A stretch of 64,000 nt of DNA, taken from positions 3,596,001-3,660,000 of the forward strand of contig NC_046676.1 of NCBI RefSeq assembly GCF_003369915.1. Reading direction: 5' to 3'. The position numbers and the translations under genes are program-made. Numbering within the stretch: position 1 is the stretch's first letter; each line of letters opens with the position of its first letter. This DNA comes from Drosophila miranda. Lineage: Eukaryota; Arthropoda; Insecta; Diptera; Drosophilidae. Of the stretch, positions 1 through 9,910 are shown one piece after another. Under the pieces are notes generated by a model. That model had not been told where the DNA came from. It worked only from the letters and a program-made list of their open reading frames with translations, and did not search any database.

Positions 1-1070
1 ACCATATTTTGTGTATTATTACTAGCACCTAAAATATTTTTAATTTCATAGTGATTATGAGCTAATGTTGAAATATTATCAGGTAATATAAATCTTTTGT
101 CATCCTTATAATTTAGACTTATCTTATTTACAATTTCAGTATAAATTTTATGACCTCTACTTCTAATAACTCTCTGTTGTCCATAATAAGTTTTTTTATG
201 TTTAATGCATTCAATATAATGAGTATGAGTTAATCGTTTCACTACTGACTTTTTTACGCCTTTAACCTTTTTTACGTTATAGTCAGTGTTATCATCTTTA
301 GCAATTAAATATGAGTATGCTTTCGCTTTTAATCCTGCAAACGACGTCATTATTTTTCCTGCATTTTCGTCTTTCATTAATCCAAGCTCTTTGTTATTAG
401 CGAGATTGATACCGAATCTGTTTGAGGCTAGGTAATTGGTTGTATCAAAGCGATTAGGATTGAATTTAATTAAATCATAAAAATCTTCTTCTGATGATAT
501 AATAAATGAATCTGTATCCATATAGAGTATTTTTGATGATGGACATTTTACAGAATGAAAATTATAGAAATAGTCATACATTAACCATTTTGAAAGTTCT
601 AGTACACTAACTCCAATGTATATGGGCTTATCATAAAAAATTCGGGACTTAGTTGATTCAATGGCAGCCAAATTATCTCCAAAGATTTCAACACTGTGGA
701 AATTATGTCTTGCTATGCGTTGTCTAAACCCTGCTGAGTTTTGTCTTGAATCATAATGCTTAACTAATGCAACCTCACGACGTTTTTCTACATTCTCCAT
801 TGTTTTACCGTAAACGGCATTAACCATTAATTTGTAAAAGTTTATCTCAAAGTCATTGCTAGCTAATTTTCTAAGAGATGTATTGAGGTCAATATAAGGT
901 TTCAGCCAACAGGACGGATTAAATGATAAAACTCTAGATATTTTTTCTAAAATCATACCTTGCTCTATACATAACTGTAGCTGCTTCAAATGGATTATAT
1001 AGTTCTTTTTATCACTTAAGTCAGCTATTAGTTTTGTCTGCTTTCCTCCTCTTATTTTCGGGGCAAAAAG
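1..1070 (-). pseudogene. Protein-primed DNA polymerase B, C-terminal palm/thumb fragment
   Basis: The minus strand reads openly from about 1060 to the window edge and shows the late motifs of a family B polymerase. A LMVNAVYGKT stretch near 815-850 matches motif B, and LYMDTDSF near 505-530 is motif C with the two catalytic aspartates. It continues the polymerase whose earlier parts lie at 1072-4032, but is in a different frame from the 1072-2007 piece, with a stop at about 1072. It runs off the left edge, so its end is unseen. Family knowledge: such polymerases belong to Maverick/Polinton elements and related insect dsDNA elements. A decayed copy, not a working gene, is inferred from the frame breaks. 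Confidence 0.75.
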
Positions 1071-1071
1071 G

Positions 1072-2007
1072 TTAACTATTATGCTTATTATGAATATCAT
1101 CAGGATATCGCATATCTACTTCTAAAATATATCCAACATCACTAGATGCCGATATGCTAAGAACGTTGAAAGATGAAATTTCATCGTTACTTAGAAATTT
1201 AAAATTAGAAAATGGAAGGGGTTGACTCATAGCCCATCCATATAAGTTGTTGGCGTCAATATATGAAAGGAAATTTATGGGTTCGGTAGGCTTAAATTTA
1301 TTATTTAAATATTTGTTATTTGCTGTTGCAATCCGTTGAGTACATTGGGTCGACCCTCCACGAACAGCAGTTTTTAAAAAATTATAAATGTCAGGATCAC
1401 TAACAAGTTCTAATTCTACCCTTGTGTATTTTAACATTGCATCCCATGAAACTGAAGGAGCAGTAACATAATTAATGTGGTCTAACCTGTACACTCGGGA
1501 ACAAAGACTCCTAAAATTCTCAAATACATCAGCAAGAATTAAAACATCGCTTTCCAAATATAATTTTAAATAATCTCTAATAGATTTGCAATTAAATGCG
1601 CTCCAAACCTTCTGAGCAAAGTTGTAGTCTTCAACACTACATTCCTCATCATTCAGTGAATTATAAAAATTATCTCGCGAAGGAAGCAGGGATTCATCAA
1701 ATTTTTCAAAACTATCCAAATAATCATAGGGAAATACTCCCTTTCGTCGTAGCATATCAAATTTTTCACTTTGATATTTAGTTTTCAAAATTTTAAAATT
1801 CGCTATGTTCATATAACTAGCGAGTTTTTCTAAGCTTGAATTTAAAAATCTATTTGAATCTATATATCTAATTTTATATTGATGAAGATAAGATTCATCG
1901 AGCTTACAATTTTGAGTTAACGCAATATATAACTCTTTATTGCAAGGAATGGGTCTTAGTTCATCTTTTATTGACGTAACAAATAAATGTATATCATAAC
2001 GAGACAA
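1072..2007 (-). pseudogene. Protein-primed DNA polymerase B, middle fragment (exonuclease end to motif A)
   Basis: A 311-codon open stretch. Residues around 245-262 hold YIDANNLYGWAMSQPLP, the motif A signature of DNA polymerase type B of the organellar/viral (protein-primed) group, with the metal-binding aspartate. The earlier part contains an Exo III-like region followed by an acidic helix (LKLYLESDVLILADVFENF), typical of this family. It lies between two other pieces of the same protein and is separated from each by a stop or frame change, so this is one broken gene. The first methionine is probably not a real start. Confidence 0.75.
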
Positions 2008-2018
2008 GTTATGAAAAA

Positions 2019-2252
2019 CTACCGGGAAAAGGGATCGCTTAATCTAAATGTCTGTTTACACAGCTTATGAATAGGACCTACATATTGTCCTGTAAGCTGA
2101 TCAAAGAATTTTTCTCGATCATCATCAGAAATTTGTTTTTCGCAGGCATAGCAATCACCGTGTTCCTGATAATCCTCATCCCAAATGTTAAACTGATAGA
2201 TTGGTTTTTTATAGGACTTCCAGTACTTCTCATAAAGTCCATCGGTTTTCAT
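2019..2252 (-). pseudogene. Protein-primed DNA polymerase B, short exonuclease-region fragment
   Basis: A 77-codon piece with a CYAC...H...C pattern (cysteines near residues 34 and 37) and FDQLTGQYVGPIHKLC, a zinc-binding-like insertion seen between Exo motifs in arthropod PolB proteins of this type. It sits between the N-terminal piece (2305-4032) and the motif A piece (1072-2007), in another frame from both. The small gaps (about 50 and 10 bases) suggest small indels rather than introns. Confidence 0.6.
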
Positions 2253-2304
2253 CCTAAGTGCTTGACAAAATTTTTGGATACAATCCGGTCCTGAAATAAC
2301 GAAA

Positions 2305-4032
2305 TCATAATGTTTGTGAGTTTATTGCCTTTGCTGGAATGTTAAAATATTTACCTTCGTATGTCCACATCTCATTTAGATGTTCATTGTATTTATGTAC
2401 AATATAAAATGATGCTGCACATGCTGTATGCCTCTGTGCCATAGTAGTTGATGATTTTGATGGATCATTAAGATTTATATGGTAATTTTCCAAAACTGCT
2501 TCGATGTCAGCATAAATTACTACTGGTGGAGATAGTTTTTTAGAAAAACTTTTGAATACAGTTTTGGTATTAGGTTCAGGATACAAAGCAGCAACTTTTC
2601 CACACTCTTTAGTGTCATGTATAGTATTTGTTGTACTATAAAATTGCAAGCAGTTCTCGCAAAAATATGCAGTATTATGGGATTTACTATGTTGTGAATA
2701 ACATAATTTTCTGATGCACGTTATATATGCATAATGCATCATTTGCATATTATCACTATTAATTCCAATCAAGTTTATGTGGTGAGTCCGAATTTTCTTA
2801 GTCCTCACTGTGGGTCCCACAACGTTTTTTCCATTCTCATCGACTTCATAAACATTGATGCTAAAATCCTCATTTGCTGATTCGAATCGCTTGATTCCTT
2901 TGCTTGTTATTGGAAACTCAATTCCGGAAAAATTTAATCTTACTCCTTCATAATAAATGATGTCTTGCCGTATGTTTCCGCATCGATAGGATGATGGTAT
3001 TGTTAACTTATCTCGGGAAATTTTTTTTAATGCTGCTGTTTGATATATAGTTTTAAGGTGTTTTTCATAGGCCAATGATGCTAAAACACACCACTTGAAA
3101 CAAAAATCATCGTCATTTTTAACATTTATGAGTGCATTTCGTGACTTAATTTTTTTGGGAGCTTGGATAAACCTGTTTGCAGCGATATGCTCTAGTTTTA
3201 TCATGGTAAGTTCAAAATATTTAAAACACTTTATTGCCCAGCCTGAATCCTTCTCCTGGAATTCACTGCTGAGAGTTATCAAATTTTCTATGGTATCATT
3301 TAGATGATCATCAATCAGCTCGTTTTCATATATTGGTTTGTATGGAGTAATGAAATGCTTCATTGTTTCTGTTAAGCTTTCATCTTCAGTGTTTTTAACG
3401 TATAATCCATATACTTTTAAATTGTATTTTATGGATCTGTACTCACTCATGCAGTGACGCAATAAATTGATAATATCATTTTTGCAATCATGAAAAAACT
3501 CTTTTAAATCAATCTGTTCACTTTTATTTGAGTGAAAACGATATGATTTTAAAGGAAATCGCGACTCCGTTGAAATTAAAATAACGTTTTCATTTTCCTC
3601 TAGTTGAGCTGCTCTTGCATTCTTATGTTTGTCCGACATCATATGGCGTCTTTCCCTAGACGAAGGGTAACTTTCACCGCAAATTGAACAGTCAATAATC
3701 ATTAGTTCCATCGGAGTATCCAATCGAGGCCGTTTTGAAGCTCCTGACGTTGAAGGACCTTGAAGATCACTTGAATTAGATCCTTTGCTCACAAGAATCT
3801 CAAAAGCATTCCTAGGTCCCAAGCATGATTCATAATGACTATCAAACTCTATTAAGTCGATGGACTTAGAGCAAAGATCACACACCACATTATTACGATA
3901 ATCAGAGCATCTCTCATAATGAGATTGAAACTCTGAAAAGTCAACGGACTTATCACACATGTTGCACTTAACTTTTGATGCCATTTTAAGTTTTTTTTTT
4001 TTTTTTTTTTGTATCGAACTAACCACTTTCAC
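2305..4032 (-). pseudogene. Maverick/Polinton-like DNA polymerase B, N-terminal part with zinc fingers
   Basis: A 575-codon ORF. The likely start is the second methionine, residue 17 (MASKVKCNMC), because the codons before it come from an A-rich tract. The N-terminus has two similar C-x2-C...H-x4-C fingers (about residues 24-43 and 51-70) and a C2H2 finger at about 115-136. A C/H-rich motif lies near 475-510 and an Exo I motif VIYADIEAVLE near 525-535, the proofreading exonuclease start. The polymerase domain continues leftward in other frames, so the protein is broken at least three times before position 1. A poly-T run on the plus strand lies at 3988-4010. No terminal inverted repeats, capsid or integrase genes of a full Maverick are visible here. 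Identification of PolB is strong; assignment to Maverick rather than a related element is inference. Confidence 0.75.
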
Positions 4033-4438
4033 TATTGAAATAGGACTAAGGGTTTCCTTTTTAAATGGTATCTTTTTAGGCCCCCAAACACCTTCTTAAT
4101 CTTTTATATCCAAAACAAACAGTACCTGCTCACAAACCTGTTTCAAACGATTCCTACTGGGTCAATCTAATAATATGAGGGAAAGGTTACAACCTCTATT
4201 CTACCTGAAATCCACTTATTCTTTTTGTGTAATCCTCACTTGGAAGAAACCTGTTTCAAACGAATCCTATGATTCTCTTGTAATAAGAGGAAGTGAAATT
4301 CAACCAATCAAAAGTAAAACAGCAAACATTTAAAATAAATAGTGGTTAAATGTGTTATATTTATTATATACATATGTATATATTGTTTTTAGAAAAATAC
4401 ATAAAATATTCTTATTATATAAATATGTATTCGTATTA
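4033..4438. other. AT-rich spacer
   Basis: About 400 bases between the polymerase N-terminus and the acidic ORF. The sequence CCTGTTTCAAACGA occurs twice, near 4137 and 4248, and could be a short direct repeat. No coding signal seen. Confidence 0.5.
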
Positions 4439-4792
4439 TTAAAATTTCGCCTCAGCTAATTTTACCGCAGCAATTAACTCATCATCATCTTCATCCCGAA
4501 GTAGTTCCTGGAGTTGAGATCTTTTATCATCATCCTGATTATCTACTAAATCGAAAATGTTGTCATCATCCGGGAAAATGTATGATGGATTATCATTATT
4601 AGGCGTTGCATTCCTTGGGTCATCGTCGTCATCATCCCATTTAATGTCACTTAACCAGGTCAAGTTGCTCTCGAGATAGGTTTGGGTCTTAATCCCAAAA
4701 ATCAAGGACAGGTCTACGGAGCTCGGCTGAGAGTCCAGATTTATGGTTGATTCCGGTTGGGAATCGATAAAAATGATTTCGAGGTCATCCAT
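4439..4792 (-). CDS. Small acidic hypothetical protein
   Basis: 117 codons from an ATG. The product is strongly acidic, with runs of aspartate (residues about 52-57 and 72-92) and an early segment rich in S, Q and P. No transmembrane segment, cysteine cluster or known domain is visible. It is intact while the neighbouring polymerase is broken, is on the same strand and lies 400 bases upstream of it, so it may be another gene of the same mobile element. Equally it could be a chance survivor. I do not recognise the family. Confidence 0.45.
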   Translation of the reverse strand: MDDLEIIFIDSQPESTINLDSQPSSVDLSLIFGIKTQTYLESNLTWLSDIKWDDDDDDPRNATPNNDNPSYIFPDDDNIFDLVDNQDDDKRSQLQELLRDEDDDELIAAVKLAEAKF

Positions 4793-5550
4793 CGTTGTTG
4801 AAAGATTACTAGTTTATGTACTAGCTGTTAGCTGTGATAATGTGAACTAACTTCGATCTCAAACCTCCTTCTCAACCATGTAAAATCCTCTCAAATCGAT
4901 CCTTCGCTCATTTATATTTTCTCTCCTCCCTCTTACTGTCAATGAACCTGTTTTTACGATTGGTCCCGTGTTGCGATTCAAACAACCCTCAAACAGGTAG
5001 GTCATCCCTTTGCAATGAATCTAATGTGATAGTTTAGAGGTATTTTTTAAGTGTTTCCTGAAAAACGGTTTCGATGCCCTTGAACCTTTCTACTTTCTCT
5101 ATAATTTATATTCCTCCTTTGTGTACCTAACACTGTCCCATAGCAAAGTGCCTATATAATAACTACTTATTCCCATACAAGAGATTCGTAATAATACTTA
5201 CAAGTCAATTACAACTTTAATAGCATACCATAAAGTTTAAGTGTTATTGGAGGGTTTTCGGGAAGGCAAACAATTGAGTGACTTTAGTATCGTATAAATA
5301 TTAATGTCAATATTTTTCAATATTTATAAGTATTTATAGGTATTTATAAAGAACTTATTTATATATATAAACAAATTGTCTTTGGTAAAATGTAAATTTT
5401 CTGTGGTAAAATGTCACTTGAAATCTTGAAATGTAAACGTCTCTTTGCCCTGCATCTAAATTAAGAAATCTAAAAGCCACAAAATTCTATAAAATTAAAA
5501 AAAATGTAAATATGTAACCATATGTAAATGAATTAAATTTCAAAATTCCA
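4793..5550. other. AT-rich intergenic sequence
   Basis: No ORF or RNA gene recognised. Around 5300-5370 there are short reiterations of TATTTATAAGTATTTATAGG. It lies between the acidic ORF and a Helitron remnant. Confidence 0.5.
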
Positions 5551-5718
5551 GATGACATTCCTGGCGAAATGAGGGCAGTTGATACGAAAACTAATGAAGA
5601 GGATGTCGTGAACTATCCACCGGAATTTTTCAACTCACTTGATTTTCCAGGATTGCCGCCTCACAATCTTAAACTTGCCAACTTTATTTTGATATTAAAG
5701 GTTCAAATTTCCGTGTAA
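5551..5718 (+). pseudogene. Helitron-type PIF1 helicase fragment
   Basis: An open frame from 5551 reads DDIPGEMRAVDT, then NYPPEFFNSLDFPGLPPHNL. This is the segment just before the C-terminal helicase motifs of the PIF1-like helicase encoded by Helitrons (usual pattern: NYPTEFLNSLNFPGLPPH followed by LKLK and VGAPIMLLRN). The frame stops at about 5718 before the following motif. No start codon, Rep domain, or 5' TC / 3' CTRR ends are visible nearby, so it is only a scrap. Confidence 0.65.
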
Positions 5719-5962
5719 AATTTGGCTCACACGTTTCCTGGGGATTGTTAATCCGAGTTCTGCCTTGATTTTGTTACAGCTCATTAAGTCTACAGTTGCA
5801 AACTGAATCGAATTACCCATCCTGTACTCCGACACTCAAATTTACCAAGAACCTTTCCAGCCTTCGCAAATGTGAATTGTAAATTGAATAAATGAAAATA
5901 TTTCCATCTCTATGAATTTTTGGTGGTCCTGAAAAGGACCGATTTCTTCACGCATGGCAACG

Positions 5963-6730
5963 TCATCCAACGTCCTCAGGGCCGGTTCCCGGTTTGGGAG
6001 TGATTCTTTCCACGACTCCAACGACAGTCGCCATGAACCGATACGGATTTCTCGCAAACTCCTCCCGATATGCCGGCACGACTTCCATATGTTGCACTAT
6101 TCGGTGCACCTGGGCAACAATCGACGATCCGTGCAGCTCCAGGTTGGTGCTGTTAAGGCGGTTCAAGGTGGTGAACCCGGTGGCCCCCGGGTAGGACATA
6201 ACGCGTTCCACAAGCCGTTGAACCTGTGTCAGCTCCGTAATCGTCCGAGCCCGTAAGACATTGTCGGGATCATGGGTGTAAATCGGGACCGGTGGATACA
6301 CGGTGTCCTGCCAGTGCTCGGCTGTGAAGGTCAGGTAGTACAGTACAGCTGCTCCATCACCGTGTCCTTCACCTCGAACTTCTCCGCGATTACTTTGCGC
6401 AGGTGAACGAAATCCCAGAGCACAGGGTACTCCAGGGCAACGTTCCAGTATAGCATATTACTTGTTGCCACGCACGTCCCACTTCAAATGTATTTCGTCG
6501 TAAATCACGACGAAAGGAGCATTCCCATAATGCTGGAGGTTGTAGATCAAATTGACCACACCAACTTCCATTTCATGGGAATGCCCCTTTCGAGTGAGAC
6601 GGCCGATTGCATTTATAACAATTTCCTCGCTTACGCGCAGGAAGGAATGGAACACGTTGTTACTGCTTGGTAAGGTCAGTAGCAACTGGTAAGAATTCTT
6701 GCAAATTTCAGCTCTATATACATATACCAA
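5963..6730 (-). pseudogene. Broken unrecognised protein-coding remnant
   Basis: Two minus-strand open stretches, 6458-6730 (90 codons) and 5963-6301 (112 codons), lie in order. The gap (6302-6457) is also open in a third frame for about 45 codons and has protein-like composition (an aromatic-rich WNVALEYPVLWDF segment). This looks like one ancestral protein of at least 250 residues broken by two frame changes. The C-terminal piece is helical and charged, ending ...YRFMATVVGVVERI. I do not recognise the family. A decayed host gene copy or an old endogenous viral gene are both possible; nothing here decides between them. Confidence 0.45.
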
Positions 6731-6837
6731 TTTTTCTGTTCCTAACTGTTCTTCTTGACAATTTCTTTACTCCACTCCTTCATCCCTCTTGTAAAACTAT
6801 ATTACAAGTTTAACTTTTAGCTACCTGTTTGGTAATA

Positions 6838-6922
6838 CATTTGGCAGTACAGTGGGTAGTACTGCCACCCCTCAGCACCTTCCCGGGGTGGTGGTTGCGC
6901 TGGGTTCAAATCCCCGTCGTGA
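6838..6922 (+). other. tRNA-like segment with A-box and B-box
   Basis: TGGCAGTACAGTGGG near 6840 fits a pol III A-box (TGGCNNAGTNGG-like) and GGTTCAAATCC near 6903 fits the B-box exactly, about 60 bases downstream. No convincing acceptor stem or anticodon arm can be folded by eye, so this is a tRNA-derived remnant or SINE-like piece, not a functional tRNA. Confidence 0.4.
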
Positions 6923-6991
6923 TGTAAAAATTTGTATTTTTTCTGTTATTTTATATATATTTTTCCTATATTTTCTATTAAAAATATTAAA

Positions 6992-7023
6992 ATAGAGACC
7001 GGGGTTCGATTCCCCGTCGGCAT
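6992..7023 (+). other. tRNA-Asp 3'-half-like fragment
   Basis: The sequence GAGACCGGGGTTCGATTCCC (then CGTCGG) matches the variable/T-arm part of insect tRNA-Asp and contains a perfect B-box. The 5' half is absent; AT-rich DNA lies directly upstream. It is followed by CATGTAAA, as is, loosely, the tRNA-like piece 90 bases before it (TGATGTAAA). Confidence 0.45.
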
Positions 7024-7483
7024 GTAAAGAATTTGATGTATTTTTATTTTTGGTTATTTCAATTTTATTTATTATCTATTAATTTATTAATGTTTTCATA
7101 TAATTTTATAAAATTATGAAATTGTAAAAATAGTAATAGTACACAACACTGATTTTCGTGCTTTTGTCTTGCTCCTGTCTTACTTCGCATCCTCTTTTTA
7201 CGATCTTGTCCGCTTTTTATCAGGCACACATATGTACATATGTATATGTCACTCATTTTCGAGCTTTTCTTTTGCTGTCTCTTTCCTTCTCGTACTCCAG
7301 ATCGCAGCAGTTTTTTACGGCGCACACATACATTTAAATCTGAGACTCACGTATTGGTTTTCTGACCGCCGTTGTCCTGTATGTGTGCAACGTATCATGT
7401 ATATGTGCACATAACGGTGTCCCGCTGTCTTTCATGCCATTCTTGGAAATATCTTCGAAAAGTGAAGTTAAGTGTGTGAAGAA

Positions 7484-8568
7484 ATGTATAATATTAATTT
7501 TGGATGGCCCGGATGGACGCCATCTACCGGTCTGGCCCCTTCTTCGTATGTGCCGAGCGCAGCTCCACCTCCACCTCCGGGGTTTAACGCCGGTCTGCCA
7601 TACCAACACCAGCTCGATCGGAAACATATAATCTACACTGCCCAGACTGTCAGTGAACAGTATGCTAAGGACATGTTCAATTTCTGGAGTTCCGTTACAA
7701 AGGAGCAGCAGGTAAGGATATCGGTGTTTATCGGGTTATTTGATCATGGAATGATCCTTCCTTTTCTCTCAGGACAAAGGCAAGGGCAAAGGCAGAGGCA
7801 GAGGAACAGGCAAAGGCAAAGGAAAAGGCAAAGGCAAAGGCAGAGGCAGATGCAAATGCAAAGGCAAAGGCAAAGGCAGAGGCAAAGGCAAAGGCAAAGG
7901 CAGAGGCAGAGGCAAAGGCAAAGGCAGAGGCACAGGCAGAGGCAGAGGCACATGTAAGCTCCCCATCCCCATCTGAGATGCAACAGCATAAGCAACAAAC
8001 GCCAGAACAGCAACAGCAGACGCAGTTTGAAGCGGATCTCCAGGAGAGCGTAGACGCTGTAATGGAAGAAGAGGAACAGCCTCTAGCTCCGCTCTCACCG
8101 CTGACGGAGGCAGAAGAGGAGCAGGGCACGGGTAGCTCTAAGCTTCAACAACTCTACAAAGAACTGCTAACGCGGAAGAAGATAGGCCACAAGATGAACT
8201 CGAATGAGGTACGTCTACTATGCGACGGAGCTATCAATATGTACAGAAAGGAAGAACTTGAGCTGAGCTTCTCCCAATGTAAAGAGCTGGGCAGGCAGCT
8301 GTTGGAGCTGTGTCCCCACGAGGGGCACTTTTGGTGCCCGAAGAATGGTGGAAATTGTATTTACAATCGGACTCGCACCCATAGCATAACCCCGGAACAA
8401 AGAGAACGGGTAAGTTCTAACTGTAACAACAAAATCGTACAAATAATTAAAGCAAATTTTTACCAAGCAGGATAACTTGCGGAAGCGAAGAAAGCGTGAG
8501 GAAGCAAAACCTTCCTCTGCCACGACCAGCGACTGGGATCCTGGGACAGTGCAGGACACGCCACTTTC
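7484..8568 (+). CDS. Unrecognised host gene, exons A-C
   Basis: Proposed exons: 7484-7711, about 7780-8409 and 8471-8568, with a last exon at 16037-16223; total about 380 residues. Donors GTAAGG (7712) and GTAAGT (8410) and the acceptor CAAGCAG (8470) are good; the acceptor into the second exon is uncertain because it lies at the edge of a hexanucleotide tract. I chose the AG at 7779 because it keeps the long frame open. Exon A encodes a P-rich N-terminus ([11 protein letters not shown]) and a conserved-looking segment to KEQQ. Exon B has an Ala-Lys/Glu alternating stretch, a Q-rich segment, then a globular part with a C/H pattern ([17 protein letters not shown]). Exon C is basic (LRKRRKREE). 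Codon usage is host-like. I do not recognise the family. If the splice at 8569 is not used the protein ends with TAA at 8570-8572. Confidence 0.6.
7773..7949 (+). repeat. Hexanucleotide repeat (AAGGCA/GAGGCA)n
   Basis: About 29 units of AAGGCA or GAGGCA with few interruptions. In the frame of the flanking exon it encodes alternating Ala with Lys/Glu; in the other two forward frames it reads as Gly-Lys/Arg or Gln-Arg repeats. All three frames are open, so length changes in units of six never stop the frame. Confidence 0.9.
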
Positions 8569-8786
8569 GTAATATACCTATTATTATTTATTAATACCTA
8601 TTATTATCAAATAGATCTAATTGATAGTTTGCGATGTCATTTTCAATGAATATATTAAGATCTCAGGAATTCTCCGTTTTCACTTTATGGACAGAAGTAT
8701 TTAATTTATGATTTTTAAAACGTAATCCAGCTCTGAAATAAAGATATGAATTATACCTTAAAGGGTAATTATATTGTATACATGTA
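8569..8786. other. Host DNA left of the gypsy insertion (putative intron)
   Basis: AT-rich sequence starting with GTAATA, a possible donor for splicing to 16037. It ends in the TGTA that is duplicated on the other side of the retroelement. Confidence 0.45.
8783..8786. repeat. Target-site duplication, left (TGTA)
   Basis: TGTA directly precedes the left LTR and recurs directly after the right LTR at 16017-16020. A 4-bp duplication fits gypsy-type integrases. Confidence 0.7.
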
Positions 8787-9319
8787 AGTTAACGTACCCA
8801 ATTCTATTGAGCTCTTATACGAGTTGTAAACAATCTTTGGCTTTCCAAAACGAAAACAATTTCAATCTTGGGCCTCCGCCTAATTGACTTCTAAGATGTA
8901 CAATCTCAAGGGCTCCCGCCGCAATCCCAATCTTTGACACTCGCCTAAATGGAAAACCAATGTTTGCCCACACCCGGCTTCTCATAAACAATCTCACTCC
9001 CGGCTTTCTGCAGATCCTGCACTTTAGGCATTTTACAGTTCTCTCTTTGGATGACGAAATCCAATACTCGGGATGGCGAAATCAATTGAAATTTTTATAG
9101 AAAAACTATTCCCGAGAGGGATCAACGATGCAAAGATCAGAAAGTTCAAGTCAGTTTTGATCCAGAAGCGACACCGCAAAGTCGAGCTAAAAATTAAGAT
9201 CGCGCAAACCCTTTGTCCGGAATCCTTTGTGACCCTCTACTTAAATCTATATCAGTGAAGTTAGAAGTAAAATAAAAACTTTTTTTAAAAACACAATCCG
9301 CTACCGCAGTTATTTAATT
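8787..9319 (+). repeat. 5' LTR of gypsy-type element
   Basis: Starts AGTTAACGTACCC and ends TTATTTAATT. It matches 15485-16016 almost base for base; differences noted near 8870, 8888, 9094, 9117 and 9155, plus one T in the run near 9282. AATAAAAAC near 9270 may be the polyadenylation signal. Confidence 0.95.
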
Positions 9320-9336
9320 GGCGCCCAACGTGGGGC
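9319..9336 (+). promoter_or_regulatory. Primer binding site, tRNA-Lys
   Basis: TGGCGCCCAACGTGGGGC directly at the LTR end is complementary over 18 bases to the 3' end of Drosophila tRNA-Lys(CUU) including CCA, the primer used by gypsy. The first T overlaps the LTR end. Confidence 0.85.
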
Positions 9337-9910
9337 GACGTTGTATAAGAAGCACCGAATAATAAAAGTGTTGCGTCGTGCCGAAACCCGAAGGACAATT
9401 AATTAATGGAATAAATCCTTCAGATATAAAAACGCGGAGTGACTGTGAGATATAAGATAAGAAAAAGTGAGATAAAAAGGAAACAAACCGGAGCTTAGGG
9501 TGTGCAAAAATAAATACAATATACAATACAAATACAAATACAAATACAATACAAAATACAAATAAATACAAAAGCTAATCAAGACAATTCAAAAATACAA
9601 AAAAACCAAAAAAACCAAAGTTTTTAAACAAAACCAACCAAACCAAAACACAAAGAAAGTGAAACTATCAGCTAAACCAAAGAAGGAAGACCCCCAGAAG
9701 ACCCAGTTAAACAAAGAAATTTAAGAAGGAAGACCCGTTCGAAGACCTGTCAGCCAAATCAAGAAGGAAGACCCGTTCGAAGATCTGTCAGCCAAACTAA
9801 GAAGGACGACCCCTACCGGATAGTTCGTGAGCAAAAGTTGTATTAATAAATATATAAGTTCAATTAGGTTATATTAGATTATAAAAACAAACATATAAGA
9901 AAAATTTAAG
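9337..9910 (+). other. gypsy leader with microsatellite and 38-bp tandem repeats
   Basis: Untranslated leader. A (AATAC/AATACA)n tract lies at about 9508-9570. From 9723 a 38-bp unit beginning AAGAAGGAAGACCCGTTCGA occurs twice, with a third partial copy at 9799. The env donor site would normally lie near the gag start; I did not identify it with confidence. Confidence 0.7.

Noticed and set aside
7728..8129. Minus-strand ORFs of Ala/Ser/Phe or Cys/Leu repeats
   Set aside because: Shadows of the hexanucleotide tract opposite the coding strand.
8815..9258. 60-61-codon ORFs within the gypsy LTR
   Set aside because: Occur in both LTRs, have no known domain, and LTRs normally do not code.
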